Positions 17,119-25,533 of a stretch of DNA of 64,000 bases are shown one piece after another. The notes beneath the pieces are model-generated. The model had not been told where the DNA came from. It saw nothing but the letters and a program-made list of their open reading frames with translations, and searched no databases. Made by a program: the position numbers and the translations under genes. How positions within the stretch are numbered: position 1 is the first letter of the stretch; each line of letters opens with the position of its first letter. The stretch is from Kerstersia similis (GTDB taxonomy: Bacteria; Pseudomonadota; Gammaproteobacteria; Burkholderiales; Burkholderiaceae_B): the NCBI RefSeq assembly GCF_965139615.1, contig NZ_CBCSIQ010000007.1, forward strand, positions 62,001 through 126,000, in the 5' to 3' direction.

Positions 17119-18036
17119 TCAGCTTGCCGTGGGGCCTGCCAGCCTCAATGCCTGGGCAAAATGAGCAATTAGCGCCTGAATCTTGCGCGGCAAATATTTT
17201 CTTTGAGGATAGGCGGCAAACAATTCCAGTGGTGCCGCCGTCTTATCCAGGTCCAGCACTTCCAGCTCTCCCGCCTCCAGCGCGGCCTGGCATGCTGACC
17301 GCGCTAGGATAGCGTAACCCACGCCTTGCCGCGCGGCTTCCAGCGCCAAGGCTCCACTATCCAGGCGCACCTGCGCCTGCACAGTCTGGTTCACGATACG
17401 ACCATTGCCTGAGCGAAAGCGCCAGGGCGCGCCCCCGAGGATGCTGGCCGTCGTTATGCAGGGCAAGTGTGCCAGCTCTGTCGTGTGGCGCGGCCTGCCA
17501 TGGCGCGCAATCAACGCTGGCGCAGCCACGACCACGCTATCAAAACTGATCAGGGGGCGGGCCACCCAGAGACTGTTGGGCAATTCCCCGCGCCCGACCA
17601 AAACCGCCAGATCCGTATCGGCCAGCCCTGTATCCAGGCTGGCATATGTCGTCACACAACGCACCTCCAATTCAGGATGCTGGCAAACAAAATCCACCAA
17701 TGCCCGCCCCAGCAACAGCGGACCGACTTCGCTGGGCAGACTGACCCGTAACCGGCCACGCAAATGCGCGGCATCCGGCCGCAGCATCTCGACGAAATCA
17801 TCCAGGCCATCGAGCGCACCACGGAAACGCTCGAACAGCGCCGCTCCCGCCTCGGTGGGCTGCAACGGCCGTTTCTGGCGTTCCAGCAAACGTGTGCCCA
17901 GACTTTGTTCCAGGGTATTGATATGACGGCTGACGTTCGAGGTCGGCAAGCCCAAGGCCTTGCCCGCTGCGGCGAAACTTCCCTCGGCCAGTACCACCGT
18001 GAACACCCGCACTGCATTCAAATTCAGCTTTGCCAT
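17119..18036 (-). CDS. LysR family regulator facing an MFS gene
   Basis: The product of 305 residues starts MAKLNLNAVRVFTVVLAEGSFAAAG; a second ATG two codons earlier (18042) is possible but falls inside the right half of a 20-bp inverted-repeat arm. The helix-turn-helix spans about residues 17-45 (FAAAGKALGLPTSNVSRHINTLE), followed by the LysR linker and ligand domain. It is divergent from the MFS gene at 18139, and the gap contains a perfect 20-bp-arm palindrome that ends at or within its start codon. This makes autoregulation and control of the MFS exporter likely. Confidence 0.93.
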   Translation of the reverse strand: MAKLNLNAVRVFTVVLAEGSFAAAGKALGLPTSNVSRHINTLEQSLGTRLLERQKRPLQPTEAGAALFERFRGALDGLDDFVEMLRPDAAHLRGRLRVSLPSEVGPLLLGRALVDFVCQHPELEVRCVTTYASLDTGLADTDLAVLVGRGELPNSLWVARPLISFDSVVVAAPALIARHGRPRHTTELAHLPCITTASILGGAPWRFRSGNGRIVNQTVQAQVRLDSGALALEAARQGVGYAILARSACQAALEAGELEVLDLDKTAAPLELFAAYPQRKYLPRKIQALIAHFAQALRLAGPTAS

Positions 18037-18038
18037 CG

Positions 18039-18089
18039 CCATCAGTCTCTATTTTGATCATTAAATCTTATCAAAATAGAGACTGATGG
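18039..18089. promoter_or_regulatory. 51-bp palindrome (20-bp perfect arms) between lysR and MFS genes
   Basis: The left arm at 18039-18058 (ccatcagtctctattttgat) and the right arm at 18070-18089 are exact inverted copies around an 11-base AT-rich spacer. The left arm touches the start of the LysR gene, and the right arm ends 50 bases before the MFS start. This is far longer than an ordinary LysR dyad and could hold two regulator dimers or act as a hairpin in the leader RNA. Confidence 0.85.
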
Positions 18090-18138
18090 GATGCCGCACA
18101 GCAGCCTATGCTGGCGCTTTTCCAGACTCCAGCCAGCC

Positions 18139-19341
18139 ATGCGCATTCCTTCATTTTTTCTTCCTACCGTGATCGGCGGCACCCGTAGTAGCGGGAACCG
18201 CATCGCCTGGATCGTCGCCGCCATCCAGTTCACCAATGCACTGGAGTACATGGCCATCAGCCCGCTGTTTCCCTGGCTGGCCGCCGACTTTGGGGTGCCT
18301 GTCGCCTGGGCGGGCTATGCAGCGGGCATCTATACCGGCACCGCCATTCTGTCCGGGCTGGTGGCCTATTTCTGGATTGATCGTTTCGACCTGCGCCGCC
18401 TGTTGATGAGCACGCTAGCCGTACTGACCCTCGCTACGCTGGCCATTACCCTGGTCCAAACGTTCGCCGGCCTGATGTTCTGGCGTGCGGTGGCCGGGCT
18501 GATGGGCGGGCTGGTCATGAGCGCGGCCTCCGGCGCTCTGCTGGCCCATATCACGCCCCAGGAACGGCCTGCGTTATTGGCGCGGGTGGTGGCCGCCTTT
18601 TCCGCCGTCCGCATCGTGGGCACCCCACTCGTCATCTGGATCGCAAGCCATTGGGGCTGGCCCTGGTCTTTCCGGCTGATTGCACTGTGCTGCCTGCTAT
18701 GTCTGTTTGCTGCCGCCATGGGTTTACCGCCCAGCCCTGCAGTGCGCCCCTCCGCCATGCCGGAAATGCCCTGGGCTCACTTACGTGGCAAAACCCTGGT
18801 GTACGCGGCCCTCAATGCCATGTCACAGCTGCCCGCCTTGCTGCTCATCCCCCTGCTGGCCCCCTTGCTGGTTCTCCTGGCCGGCACATCGGATTCATTG
18901 CCGCTACTCTTCTGCATCGGCGGTGTCGCCGGGTTGCTCGCCTCACGCTTGGCCGGGAAATTCATGCGACATCATTCGCCGGCACGCGGATTTGCCATTG
19001 CCCTGGGCCTGTTCGCCGCCAATCTGGCAGGTGTTCTGAGCCAGCACTGGCCCGCCTGGTGCGTCATCCTGGTATTCATGGCTACGACCTACACTGCCCT
19101 GGTCGCCGCATCCACCCTCAGTGCTGCGCATCCCGTCCCGGAACGTCGCGCCAGCTTTTGCGCATTGCAATCCGCCTGCATGCACCTGGGTTCGACGCTG
19201 GCGTTCGGCGCTTCCGCGCTCATCATGCCGTCCAGTGCCCGGCAACTCAGCGACTACACCCCCCTGATCGCTTGCGCAGCCTTGCTGGCCCTGGGCCTGA
19301 TCCTCAGCCTGAGAAAGACCTTCTCTGCCGCAGCAACCTGA
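18139..19341 (+). CDS. MFS transporter, DHA1-like exporter
   Basis: The 400-residue protein has 12 hydrophobic segments and starts MRIPSFFLPTVIGGTRSSGNRIAWIVAAIQFTNALEYMAISPLFPWLA; the frame is open further upstream but runs into the palindrome, so ATG 18139 is chosen. Family motifs are FTNALEYMAISPLFPWLAADFG in helix 1 and the helix-5 segment SAASGALLAHITPQERPALLARV. Members of this group export sugars, purines or drugs. The cytosolic loop in the middle (about 205-235) is normal for the family. The divergent LysR regulator and the 51-bp palindrome suggest inducible expression. Substrate unknown. Confidence 0.85.
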   Translation: MRIPSFFLPTVIGGTRSSGNRIAWIVAAIQFTNALEYMAISPLFPWLAADFGVPVAWAGYAAGIYTGTAILSGLVAYFWIDRFDLRRLLMSTLAVLTLATLAITLVQTFAGLMFWRAVAGLMGGLVMSAASGALLAHITPQERPALLARVVAAFSAVRIVGTPLVIWIASHWGWPWSFRLIALCCLLCLFAAAMGLPPSPAVRPSAMPEMPWAHLRGKTLVYAALNAMSQLPALLLIPLLAPLLVLLAGTSDSLPLLFCIGGVAGLLASRLAGKFMRHHSPARGFAIALGLFAANLAGVLSQHWPAWCVILVFMATTYTALVAASTLSAAHPVPERRASFCALQSACMHLGSTLAFGASALIMPSSARQLSDYTPLIACAALLALGLILSLRKTFSAAAT

Positions 19342-19441
19342 GTGGATAGCCTGGGCCCACCGCGATTGGCCACTGCCTGCCCCGGCTCGGCCGGCGAGCC
19401 GGATCATGAAGAAATTCTGGCGATGGCATGCTCAGGGGCTT

Positions 19442-19457
19442 TTCCTGGCCCCAGGAA
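19442..19457. promoter_or_regulatory. Short palindrome next to LexA box
   Basis: ttcctgg-cc-ccaggaa is a perfect dyad with 7-bp arms that ends 3 bases before the LexA box at 19461. It could be a second regulator site in the same promoter. Confidence 0.4.
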
Positions 19458-19460
19458 ATA

Positions 19461-19476
19461 CTGTATAAATACACAG
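19461..19476. promoter_or_regulatory. LexA (SOS) box
   Basis: ctgtataaatacacag fits the consensus CTGT-N8-ACAG exactly, with an AT-rich spacer as in known gamma- and betaproteobacterial SOS boxes. The tataaat within it could serve as the -10 element, so LexA binding would block the promoter of the small gene starting at 19496, 20 bases downstream. Confidence 0.75.
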
Positions 19477-19495
19477 CAAACTCTGGAGACTCACC

Positions 19496-19789
19496 ATGTC
19501 ATACACCATCACGCTGCAAGATGCCCCGACAGAACTGCCGGAGCGCGCCCGCATGGATGCCGAAAGCCGCTTCCGCCGCACACTGGAACGCGCGCTCGGC
19601 GGGCCTGAGGCCGTTACCGAAACCTACCGTGCTTGGCAACAGGCCGAAGAAGCCAGCGATGCAGAAATGCGCCAGGAAGACATCATGCTGGCCAAGAAAT
19701 GGATCACCGCCGCCATGCGAGCCCGTAACGAAGGCTTCCGCGAGCTTGGAGAATGCGAAGCCTATTTTGAAGTGCGGCTGGAACGCTGA
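19496..19789 (+). CDS. Small conserved-looking protein, probably SOS-regulated
   Basis: The 97-residue protein (MSYTITLQDAPTELPERARMDAESRF...) is soluble, charged and predicted helical, with no signal peptide or membrane segment. A GGAG site lies 8 bases before the ATG. I do not recognise a named family. The promoter carries a perfect LexA box, so induction by DNA damage is expected. The protein could be an SOS effector such as a cell-division, repair or toxin-type factor, but nothing in its sequence shows which. It is convergent with the aldehyde dehydrogenase gene. Confidence 0.75.
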   Translation: MSYTITLQDAPTELPERARMDAESRFRRTLERALGGPEAVTETYRAWQQAEEASDAEMRQEDIMLAKKWITAAMRARNEGFRELGECEAYFEVRLER

Positions 19790-19883
19790 GCACAGGCCTG
19801 ATACCTCCCGCCTTGCAATCCAGGACACGGGCTCCCGCCCCGGCGGCGCGACCGCCAACCAAACCGGGAGCCCCGCCGCTGCG

Positions 19884-21332
19884 TTACGACATGACTGACA
19901 CCAACTTGGTGTTCAGATAGGCCTCCAACGCTTCCGGGCCACCCTCCGAACCATAACCGGAATCCTTGATCCCGCCGAACGGCAGTTCCGGCCAGGGTGC
20001 GGCAGGCTGATTCACCCAAAGCATGCCAACTTCCACCCCTTGCGACAGCAGGCGCAGATTGTGCAGCGAACGGGTAAAGGCATAGGCAGCCAGCCCGAAT
20101 GGCAGACGGTTGGCCTCGGCAATGGCGTCCTCGATGTTGTCAAACGCGCGCACCGCTGCCACCGGGCCGAAAGGCTCTTCATTGAAGACCGGTGCTGCCA
20201 AGGGCACATCATCCAATACCGTCGGGGCAAAGAAATTGCCCGTTTCCCCCAGGCGCTTGCCGCCAGTCGCCAACCGGGCTCCCGATGCCACCGCGCTTTC
20301 CACCACCTTCTGCATGGCATCCAGGCGGCGTGGGTTGGCCAATGGGCCTAGCGTCGTCTCGGCTTCCAGGCCATTCCCGACCTTCAGGCTTTCGGCATAG
20401 CGCACCAACTCCCGCGTGAATTCGGCCTTGATGCTCTCTTGCACCAGGAAACGCGTCGGTGAAATACAAACCTGTCCGGCATTGCGGAACTTGGCGCCGC
20501 CAATTGACTTGACGGCCTGCGCCACATCCGCATCTTCCGCCACAATGACAGGCGCATGCCCACCCAGCTCCATCGTGGCACGTTTCATGTGAGCACCGGC
20601 CAACGCCGCCAGCTGCTTGCCCACGACCGTCGAGCCTGTGAATGTAATCTTGCGGATCACCGGATGCGGAATCAGATAGGAAGAAATCTCGGCAGGATCC
20701 CCATAGACCAAACCAACCACGCCTTCCGGCACACCGGCATCCACAAACGCACGCACCAACTCTGCCGGAGAGGCAGGCGTTTCTTCTGGTGCCTTGACCA
20801 GAATGGAACATCCGGTGCTTAGCGCGCCGCACAGCTTTCGCACCACCTGATTAATCGGAAAGTTCCAGGGCGTAAAGGCTGCGACCGGGCCAATCGGCTC
20901 CTTCAGCACCTGCTGCTGAGCGGCGATATTGCGCGACGGCACGATACGTCCGTACACCCGGCAACCTTCTTCCGCAAACCATTCAATGATGCCCGCCGCC
21001 GACAAGGTTTCAACACGAGCCTCGGCCAAGGGCTTGCCTTGCTCCTGCGTCAACAGGGCGGCGATGCGGCCTGCGCGCTCACGCAGCAAACCGGCGGCGC
21101 GACGCATTACCGCAGCGCGTTCCGGCGCCGGCGTCCTGCGCCACACCTCGAACCCCTTCTGCGCGGCGGCCAGCGCCAGATCCAGATCTGCCTTGCCAGC
21201 GTGGGCCACCTGGCCAATCACCTGCCCCGTCGCAGGATTGCGCACATCCAGGCGGCGGCCATCGGCCGCATCACGCCACTGATTGGCAATCAGCAACTGA
21301 GTCGAGGGATACGAAGTTTCAACTTGCGACAT
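19884..21332 (-). CDS. NAD(P)-dependent aldehyde dehydrogenase, succinate-semialdehyde dehydrogenase type
   Basis: The 482-residue protein has all aldehyde dehydrogenase hallmarks: Asn157 in FTPWNFPI, Glu255 in MELGGHAP and catalytic Cys289 in GQVCISPTR. The length and the sequence around the active site match the GabD/succinate-semialdehyde dehydrogenase group. The exact aldehyde is inferred. The frame is open 43 codons upstream, but ATG 21332 has GGAG at the right distance and gives a normal N-terminus. No gabT or catabolic partner is adjacent; the next gene upstream on the same strand is a VIT transporter with about 140 bases between. Confidence 0.9.
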   Translation of the reverse strand: MSQVETSYPSTQLLIANQWRDAADGRRLDVRNPATGQVIGQVAHAGKADLDLALAAAQKGFEVWRRTPAPERAAVMRRAAGLLRERAGRIAALLTQEQGKPLAEARVETLSAAGIIEWFAEEGCRVYGRIVPSRNIAAQQQVLKEPIGPVAAFTPWNFPINQVVRKLCGALSTGCSILVKAPEETPASPAELVRAFVDAGVPEGVVGLVYGDPAEISSYLIPHPVIRKITFTGSTVVGKQLAALAGAHMKRATMELGGHAPVIVAEDADVAQAVKSIGGAKFRNAGQVCISPTRFLVQESIKAEFTRELVRYAESLKVGNGLEAETTLGPLANPRRLDAMQKVVESAVASGARLATGGKRLGETGNFFAPTVLDDVPLAAPVFNEEPFGPVAAVRAFDNIEDAIAEANRLPFGLAAYAFTRSLHNLRLLSQGVEVGMLWVNQPAAPWPELPFGGIKDSGYGSEGGPEALEAYLNTKLVSVMS

Positions 21333-21471
21333 GCGTGCTCTCCAAGGTTTGACAAGCTCCGATAGCCTAACCCAAGACGGGCCATGCCGTGCGGCCAAAG
21401 GGGGAAAACACCGGGAGAAACCGGCGTTTTCGCAGGCGCAAATGGCACCGGCTCCCCTCAAGCGACACCGC

Positions 21472-22179
21472 TCAGCTTGCTGCTCCGAACAGCGTGCCGA
21501 TCGCGGCGGTCAGCGCCATGGCAAAGGTTCCCCAGAACACCACCCGGGCGCAGCTCCGCCATACGGACGCGCCACCTATCCTCGCGGCCACGATGCCCAG
21601 CACGGCCAGGCTGAGTACGGCGCCGCCTATCGTCCAAGGCAACAGAACCTCTTCGGACACCAGCAGCACCAGTAGCACCGGAATGATTCCGCCCGCAGCG
21701 AAGCTGGCTGCCGACGCCAGGGCCGCCTGCAAGGGCCGCGCCTGCCCGGCCTCCGAAATACCCAATTCGTCGCGGGCATGCGCCCCCAGCGCATCGCGCC
21801 GCATCAGCTGGGTCGCCACCTCGTCGGCCAACCGGGGTTCCAGGCCGCGCCGGACATAAATCGCCGCCAGCTCCCGATGCTCCAGATCCGGCGCCTCCTC
21901 CAACTCGCGGCGCTCGCGATCCAGGTCGGCATTCTCGGTATCCGCCTGCGAATGCACCGACACATACTCGCCGGCTGCCATCGACATCGCGCCCGCGACC
22001 AGGCCCGCCACCGCCGTCGTCACAATGCTGGCATGGCTGGCATTGGCAGCGGCAACCCCCGCCACCAGGCTGGCCGTGGAAATAATGCCATCATTGGCCC
22101 CCAGAACCGCCGCCCTCAACCAGCCTATCCGCCCGGTGCGATGCCGTTCCGCATGATTGCGCTGCTGCAAGGTACCCAT
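21472..22179 (-). CDS. VIT1/CCC1 family iron/manganese transporter
   Basis: The 235-residue protein has five membrane segments and the VIT family order: RTGRIGWLRAAVLGANDGIISTASLVAGVA at the N-terminus, then AGAMSMAAGEYVSVHSQADTE. The metal-binding cytoplasmic domain comes next (about residues 85-150, rich in Glu) and three C-terminal helices. Members move Fe2+ or Mn2+ out of the cytosol or into compartments. GGAGG immediately upstream fixes ATG 22179; the open frame continues 39 codons further but without a domain. Isolated gene with its own promoter in the 174-base gap to the DUF4440 gene. Confidence 0.93.
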   Translation of the reverse strand: MGTLQQRNHAERHRTGRIGWLRAAVLGANDGIISTASLVAGVAAANASHASIVTTAVAGLVAGAMSMAAGEYVSVHSQADTENADLDRERRELEEAPDLEHRELAAIYVRRGLEPRLADEVATQLMRRDALGAHARDELGISEAGQARPLQAALASAASFAAGGIIPVLLVLLVSEEVLLPWTIGGAVLSLAVLGIVAARIGGASVWRSCARVVFWGTFAMALTAAIGTLFGAAS

Positions 22180-22353
22180 GAATCCTCCGTCGCCGAACTG
22201 ATGAAAACAAGCTGCCGAGCAAGCCCTGCCATGGCCAGCATAGATCATCTTTACCCTCCTCCGGCCGTGCAAAGACACAGCGTCTATCGGGTACATCGGC
22301 TATGCACTGGGCCACACAAGCCTGTCTCGGCCCAAGGACGTATCATGTAGGGC

Positions 22354-22719
22354 ATGAATTCCACCCTTTCGCCCCTCGAAGAACTCATGGCGCTGGAACA
22401 AGCACTCTGGCATGCCAGCACCCGCTACGACCTGGCGTTCCAGCAACGCCACTTCGCGCCGGACTTCCTTGAATTCGGGCGATCCGGCCGAATCTATTCA
22501 CGTGCCGACTGCCTGATGCAAAACGGCCCCGACATCCAGGCCACTTTGCTGGGCATGCAAGCCCGTGAACTGGGCGCAGGCCTGGTGCAACTGATCTATG
22601 ACAGCATCGTCATCGGCCCGGACGGCCTGCCCCAGCATGCGCACCGCAGCTCGATCTGGTCACGACACCAGGGCACCTGGGTCTTACGCTTTCATCAGGG
22701 TACGCCGTACCAGCCCTGA
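22354..22719 (+). CDS. DUF4440 / NTF2-like protein
   Basis: The 121-residue protein shows the NTF2-like fold pattern of DUF4440: an N-terminal helix pair (EELMALEQALWHASTRYDLAFQQRHFAPDFLEFGRSG), then strands ending in RSSIWSRHQGTWVLRFHQGTP. Family members often serve as small enzymes or binding subunits; none of the catalytic residues is diagnostic. It has no clear ribosome-binding site. The chloramphenicol acetyltransferase-like gene follows 87 bases later on the same strand and may be co-transcribed. Confidence 0.85.
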   Translation: MNSTLSPLEELMALEQALWHASTRYDLAFQQRHFAPDFLEFGRSGRIYSRADCLMQNGPDIQATLLGMQARELGAGLVQLIYDSIVIGPDGLPQHAHRSSIWSRHQGTWVLRFHQGTPYQP

Positions 22720-22806
22720 CACAACTTCGGCGCCCCAGCAATCTTGGCCATCCTCCCGGCACCACGCTGCCTCTTGGCTCGCCTGCCCTCTTTCCTCTCG
22801 ATTACC

Positions 22807-23445
22807 ATGCACACCAATTATTTTGAAAGCCCGTTTCGCGGCAAACTGTTGAGCGAACAGGTGACCAACCCCAACATCCGGGTTGGACGCTACAGCTATT
22901 ACTCCGGCTATTACCACGGCCACTCCTTCGACGACTGCGCACGCTACCTGATGCCCGACCGGGATGATGTGGACAAACTCATCATCGGCAGTTTCTGTTC
23001 GATAGGCACGGGCGCCAGCTTCGTCATGGCTGGCAATCAAGGCCACCGCCATGATTGGGTCTCTTCCTTCCCCTTTTTCTTCATGCAGGAGGAACCGGCC
23101 TTCGCCGCCGCCCGGAATGCCTATCACGGCGCAGGCGACACCGTTATCGGCCATGACGTCTGGATCGGCGCGGAAGCCATGATTCTGCCTGGCATTACGG
23201 TCGGTCACGGGGCAGTGATAGGCAGCCGTGCCCTGGTTACCAAGGATGTTGAGCCCTACACCATCGTAGGCGGCAACCCGGCCAAACCGATCAAGAAACG
23301 ATTTGCCGACGAAGCCATCGTCCTGTTGCTGGAAATGCAATGGTGGGATTGGCCCCTGGCACACATCCAGGCCGCCATGCCGCTGCTCTGTTCAGGCGAT
23401 ATTGCAAGCTTGCATCAGTACTGGAAAAACGCAGTCGCAACCTAG
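22807..23445 (+). CDS. catB: Type B chloramphenicol acetyltransferase homologue (CatB-like)
   Basis: The 212-residue protein has the CatB/xenobiotic acetyltransferase pattern with left-handed beta-helix hexapeptide repeats (VIGHDVWIGAEAMILPGITVGHGAVIGSRALV). The N-terminal signature NYFESPFRGKLLSEQVTNPNI and the active-site segment MAGNQGHRHDWVSSFPFFF (catalytic His near residue 80) match that family throughout. The usual length is 209-212. ATG 22807 is chosen for the family start; an in-frame ATG 21 codons upstream is not needed. Members acetylate chloramphenicol or related hydroxyl groups using acetyl-CoA. Chromosomal copies in environmental bacteria may be intrinsic resistance genes; activity is not shown here. 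Confidence 0.88.
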   Translation: MHTNYFESPFRGKLLSEQVTNPNIRVGRYSYYSGYYHGHSFDDCARYLMPDRDDVDKLIIGSFCSIGTGASFVMAGNQGHRHDWVSSFPFFFMQEEPAFAAARNAYHGAGDTVIGHDVWIGAEAMILPGITVGHGAVIGSRALVTKDVEPYTIVGGNPAKPIKKRFADEAIVLLLEMQWWDWPLAHIQAAMPLLCSGDIASLHQYWKNAVAT

Positions 23446-23568
23446 CACAACTGAGCGCCAGCAGCGCTGGTGCACAGGCAAGCAACACGCATAGGCGGCT
23501 TTGCTGCGGGCGCAGCTACCCGCCTGCGCGCGAATTATTGCCCCAGGCACGCCGGCGCCACAGATGAC

Positions 23569-25533
23569 TCATGCAGCGCTTTGCGGCTCGGTCAGGCGTT
23601 CGATCTGCGCCAGCCATTCGCATACGATGGCATTCAGGCCGGCCAGCGTCTCCGCCTGCTCGTTCTCGGCCGCCAGCAAGTCCTCGGCGCCATGGGCCTC
23701 GCCCGACACCCAGGCCGCCAACTTCGTCAACATTTCAGCCTGCGCCCCAGGCGCAATCGAATGCTTGATGGCCCAGGCGCTGATATCGTCGCACAACTGC
23801 TCCGCGCTGGTGACCAATGGAAACCAGGCAGCCGCTTCCGGCCCGGCCGGCGGCGGCTCCTGCATGGCGTTTTGCAACTGCCCTCGCATCGTTGCCAGCG
23901 CGACATACACCTGCCGGCGCGTCACAGTCTGCCGCCCCGGCACCACGCCCCCATCCCCCTCCGGCCTGAGCGCCAGCAGATACTGCGCCAGCCGGGACCG
24001 CGCTTCCTGAAACCCTCGGGTCAATACCTGTGCGTGGCTGCGCGGCCAGAGGAAATAGCCAAACACCAAAATAATGACGCCGCCCCAGACGGTATCGACC
24101 AGGCGCGCCAGACCATAGTCGATATTACGTATCCCTGGTGCAATTTCATCCAGCAAGATCAACACCACGAGCGTTGCGCAAAAAGTCGCGAAACCGTAGG
24201 AACGCAGCACTGCCCATGGCAACAGCGCCGCCAGCAAGGCCAGTACGCACACCATTCCCATGCCCTTGGGCACCAGCGCGAAGATCAGCGCGCCGACGGC
24301 CACCGCCACAATCGTTCCCAGCATGCGCAGCACCGTACGAGCGAAAATCGACCCCAGTTCGGGCTTGAGCACAATGATCACCGTCAGTGGCGTCCAGTAC
24401 CAATGAGGGTCGTCATTGAACCAGCGCGTCGCGAACGCCAACCCGATGCACAAAGCCAAAATCGCTGCCGTCTTGATCGTCTGCGGCGCGACGGCCAAAC
24501 GATCCAATAAATGCCGGCGTGGCTGAGCCTGCCCAGGCGCCTGAAAAATACGCTCCGCCATGCCATGCGAGGAGGCATGCAACCAGAAAATCTGGCGGAA
24601 ATTTGCCAGCGCCCGGGGCAAGAGCATGGCACCGGCGGGGTTAGGATCCACAGCAGCCATTGAAAACGACTTGCCCAAGCGCACCTGGCGGGCGATTTCA
24701 CGCAGCTCCTGCGCGCAGGCCGTCAGGTTCTCTGGAATCTTTGACGCCAGCGTCGCTGAAAACAGATGCTCCACGCCTTGCAGCACGGATGCCTCCCAAT
24801 CCAGATAGGGAGAACGGCCAGCCTGATGCCGATAACGGCTGGACAGCAAGCCGCCATAGGCTGCGGACAATTTGTCGGTCACGGCCCGCCGATAGGAAGC
24901 CTCGCCAGCAACGGTAATGCCGCGCGAGCGTGCCGTCGCCAGCTTGGCAATATCATCCAGCAAACTCGCGACTTCATTGATAAATGGCCGCTGACGGTAA
25001 AGCAAGGCCTCTATCCCCAGCAACAGCGCATAGAAGCCACAGCCCGCCAGGAAAAACAAAGCCGGTTGCCAATAGGGTGCAATGGCTGGAATCGCAATTG
25101 CTATACACCCCATCAGCAGCCCCTGCACCGTCCCAGCAGAAAATGCCGAACCGAAACTGCTGACGATACCGGCCACAAATGCCGCCAGCGTCATACACGC
25201 GACCACCCAGCCCCAAGGTAAATCGCCCAGATACCCCAGGAAAAAACCAATGGCACCGATCGGTGCCACAATCAGGATTTCCTTGAATCGGGGGAGATAA
25301 GGACCATCCCGCTCCCCCAGGCATAGGCCGAGCGCGCCCAAGGACATCATCATGAAAGTCGCAGGGGAATCCAGCATCATGCCAAGCAGAATCGGCAAGG
25401 CAATCGCCAAGGCCGTCCGCACGCAACGGGCCTTGGGCCAGCTGGCAGGCTTCAGCCGTGTCAATTGCCGCAACCAAGCATTGGGGCGAACCGTGCCATC
25501 CAGCGTGACAGAGCGAATCGTGTGGCGTTCCAT
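23569..25533 (-). CDS. FUSC family exporter (AaeB/YccS-like)
   Basis: The 654-residue protein has two membrane blocks: one near the N-terminus (about residues 30-165, ALAIALPILLGMMLDSPATFMMMSLGALGLCLG) and one in the middle (about 350-500, IKTAAILALCIGLAFATRW and VAVGALIFALVPKGMGMVCVLALLAAL). A long cytoplasmic part lies between them and another at the C-terminus. This is the layout of FUSC proteins related to aromatic-acid efflux proteins and YccS. ATG 25533 is preferred because a GAGGAA site lies upstream; the frame is open 41 codons earlier. The cargo is unknown. An 8-bp tandem repeat lies about 265 bases upstream of its start. Confidence 0.88.
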   Translation of the reverse strand: MERHTIRSVTLDGTVRPNAWLRQLTRLKPASWPKARCVRTALAIALPILLGMMLDSPATFMMMSLGALGLCLGERDGPYLPRFKEILIVAPIGAIGFFLGYLGDLPWGWVVACMTLAAFVAGIVSSFGSAFSAGTVQGLLMGCIAIAIPAIAPYWQPALFFLAGCGFYALLLGIEALLYRQRPFINEVASLLDDIAKLATARSRGITVAGEASYRRAVTDKLSAAYGGLLSSRYRHQAGRSPYLDWEASVLQGVEHLFSATLASKIPENLTACAQELREIARQVRLGKSFSMAAVDPNPAGAMLLPRALANFRQIFWLHASSHGMAERIFQAPGQAQPRRHLLDRLAVAPQTIKTAAILALCIGLAFATRWFNDDPHWYWTPLTVIIVLKPELGSIFARTVLRMLGTIVAVAVGALIFALVPKGMGMVCVLALLAALLPWAVLRSYGFATFCATLVVLILLDEIAPGIRNIDYGLARLVDTVWGGVIILVFGYFLWPRSHAQVLTRGFQEARSRLAQYLLALRPEGDGGVVPGRQTVTRRQVYVALATMRGQLQNAMQEPPPAGPEAAAWFPLVTSAEQLCDDISAWAIKHSIAPGAQAEMLTKLAAWVSGEAHGAEDLLAAENEQAETLAGLNAIVCEWLAQIERLTEPQSAA

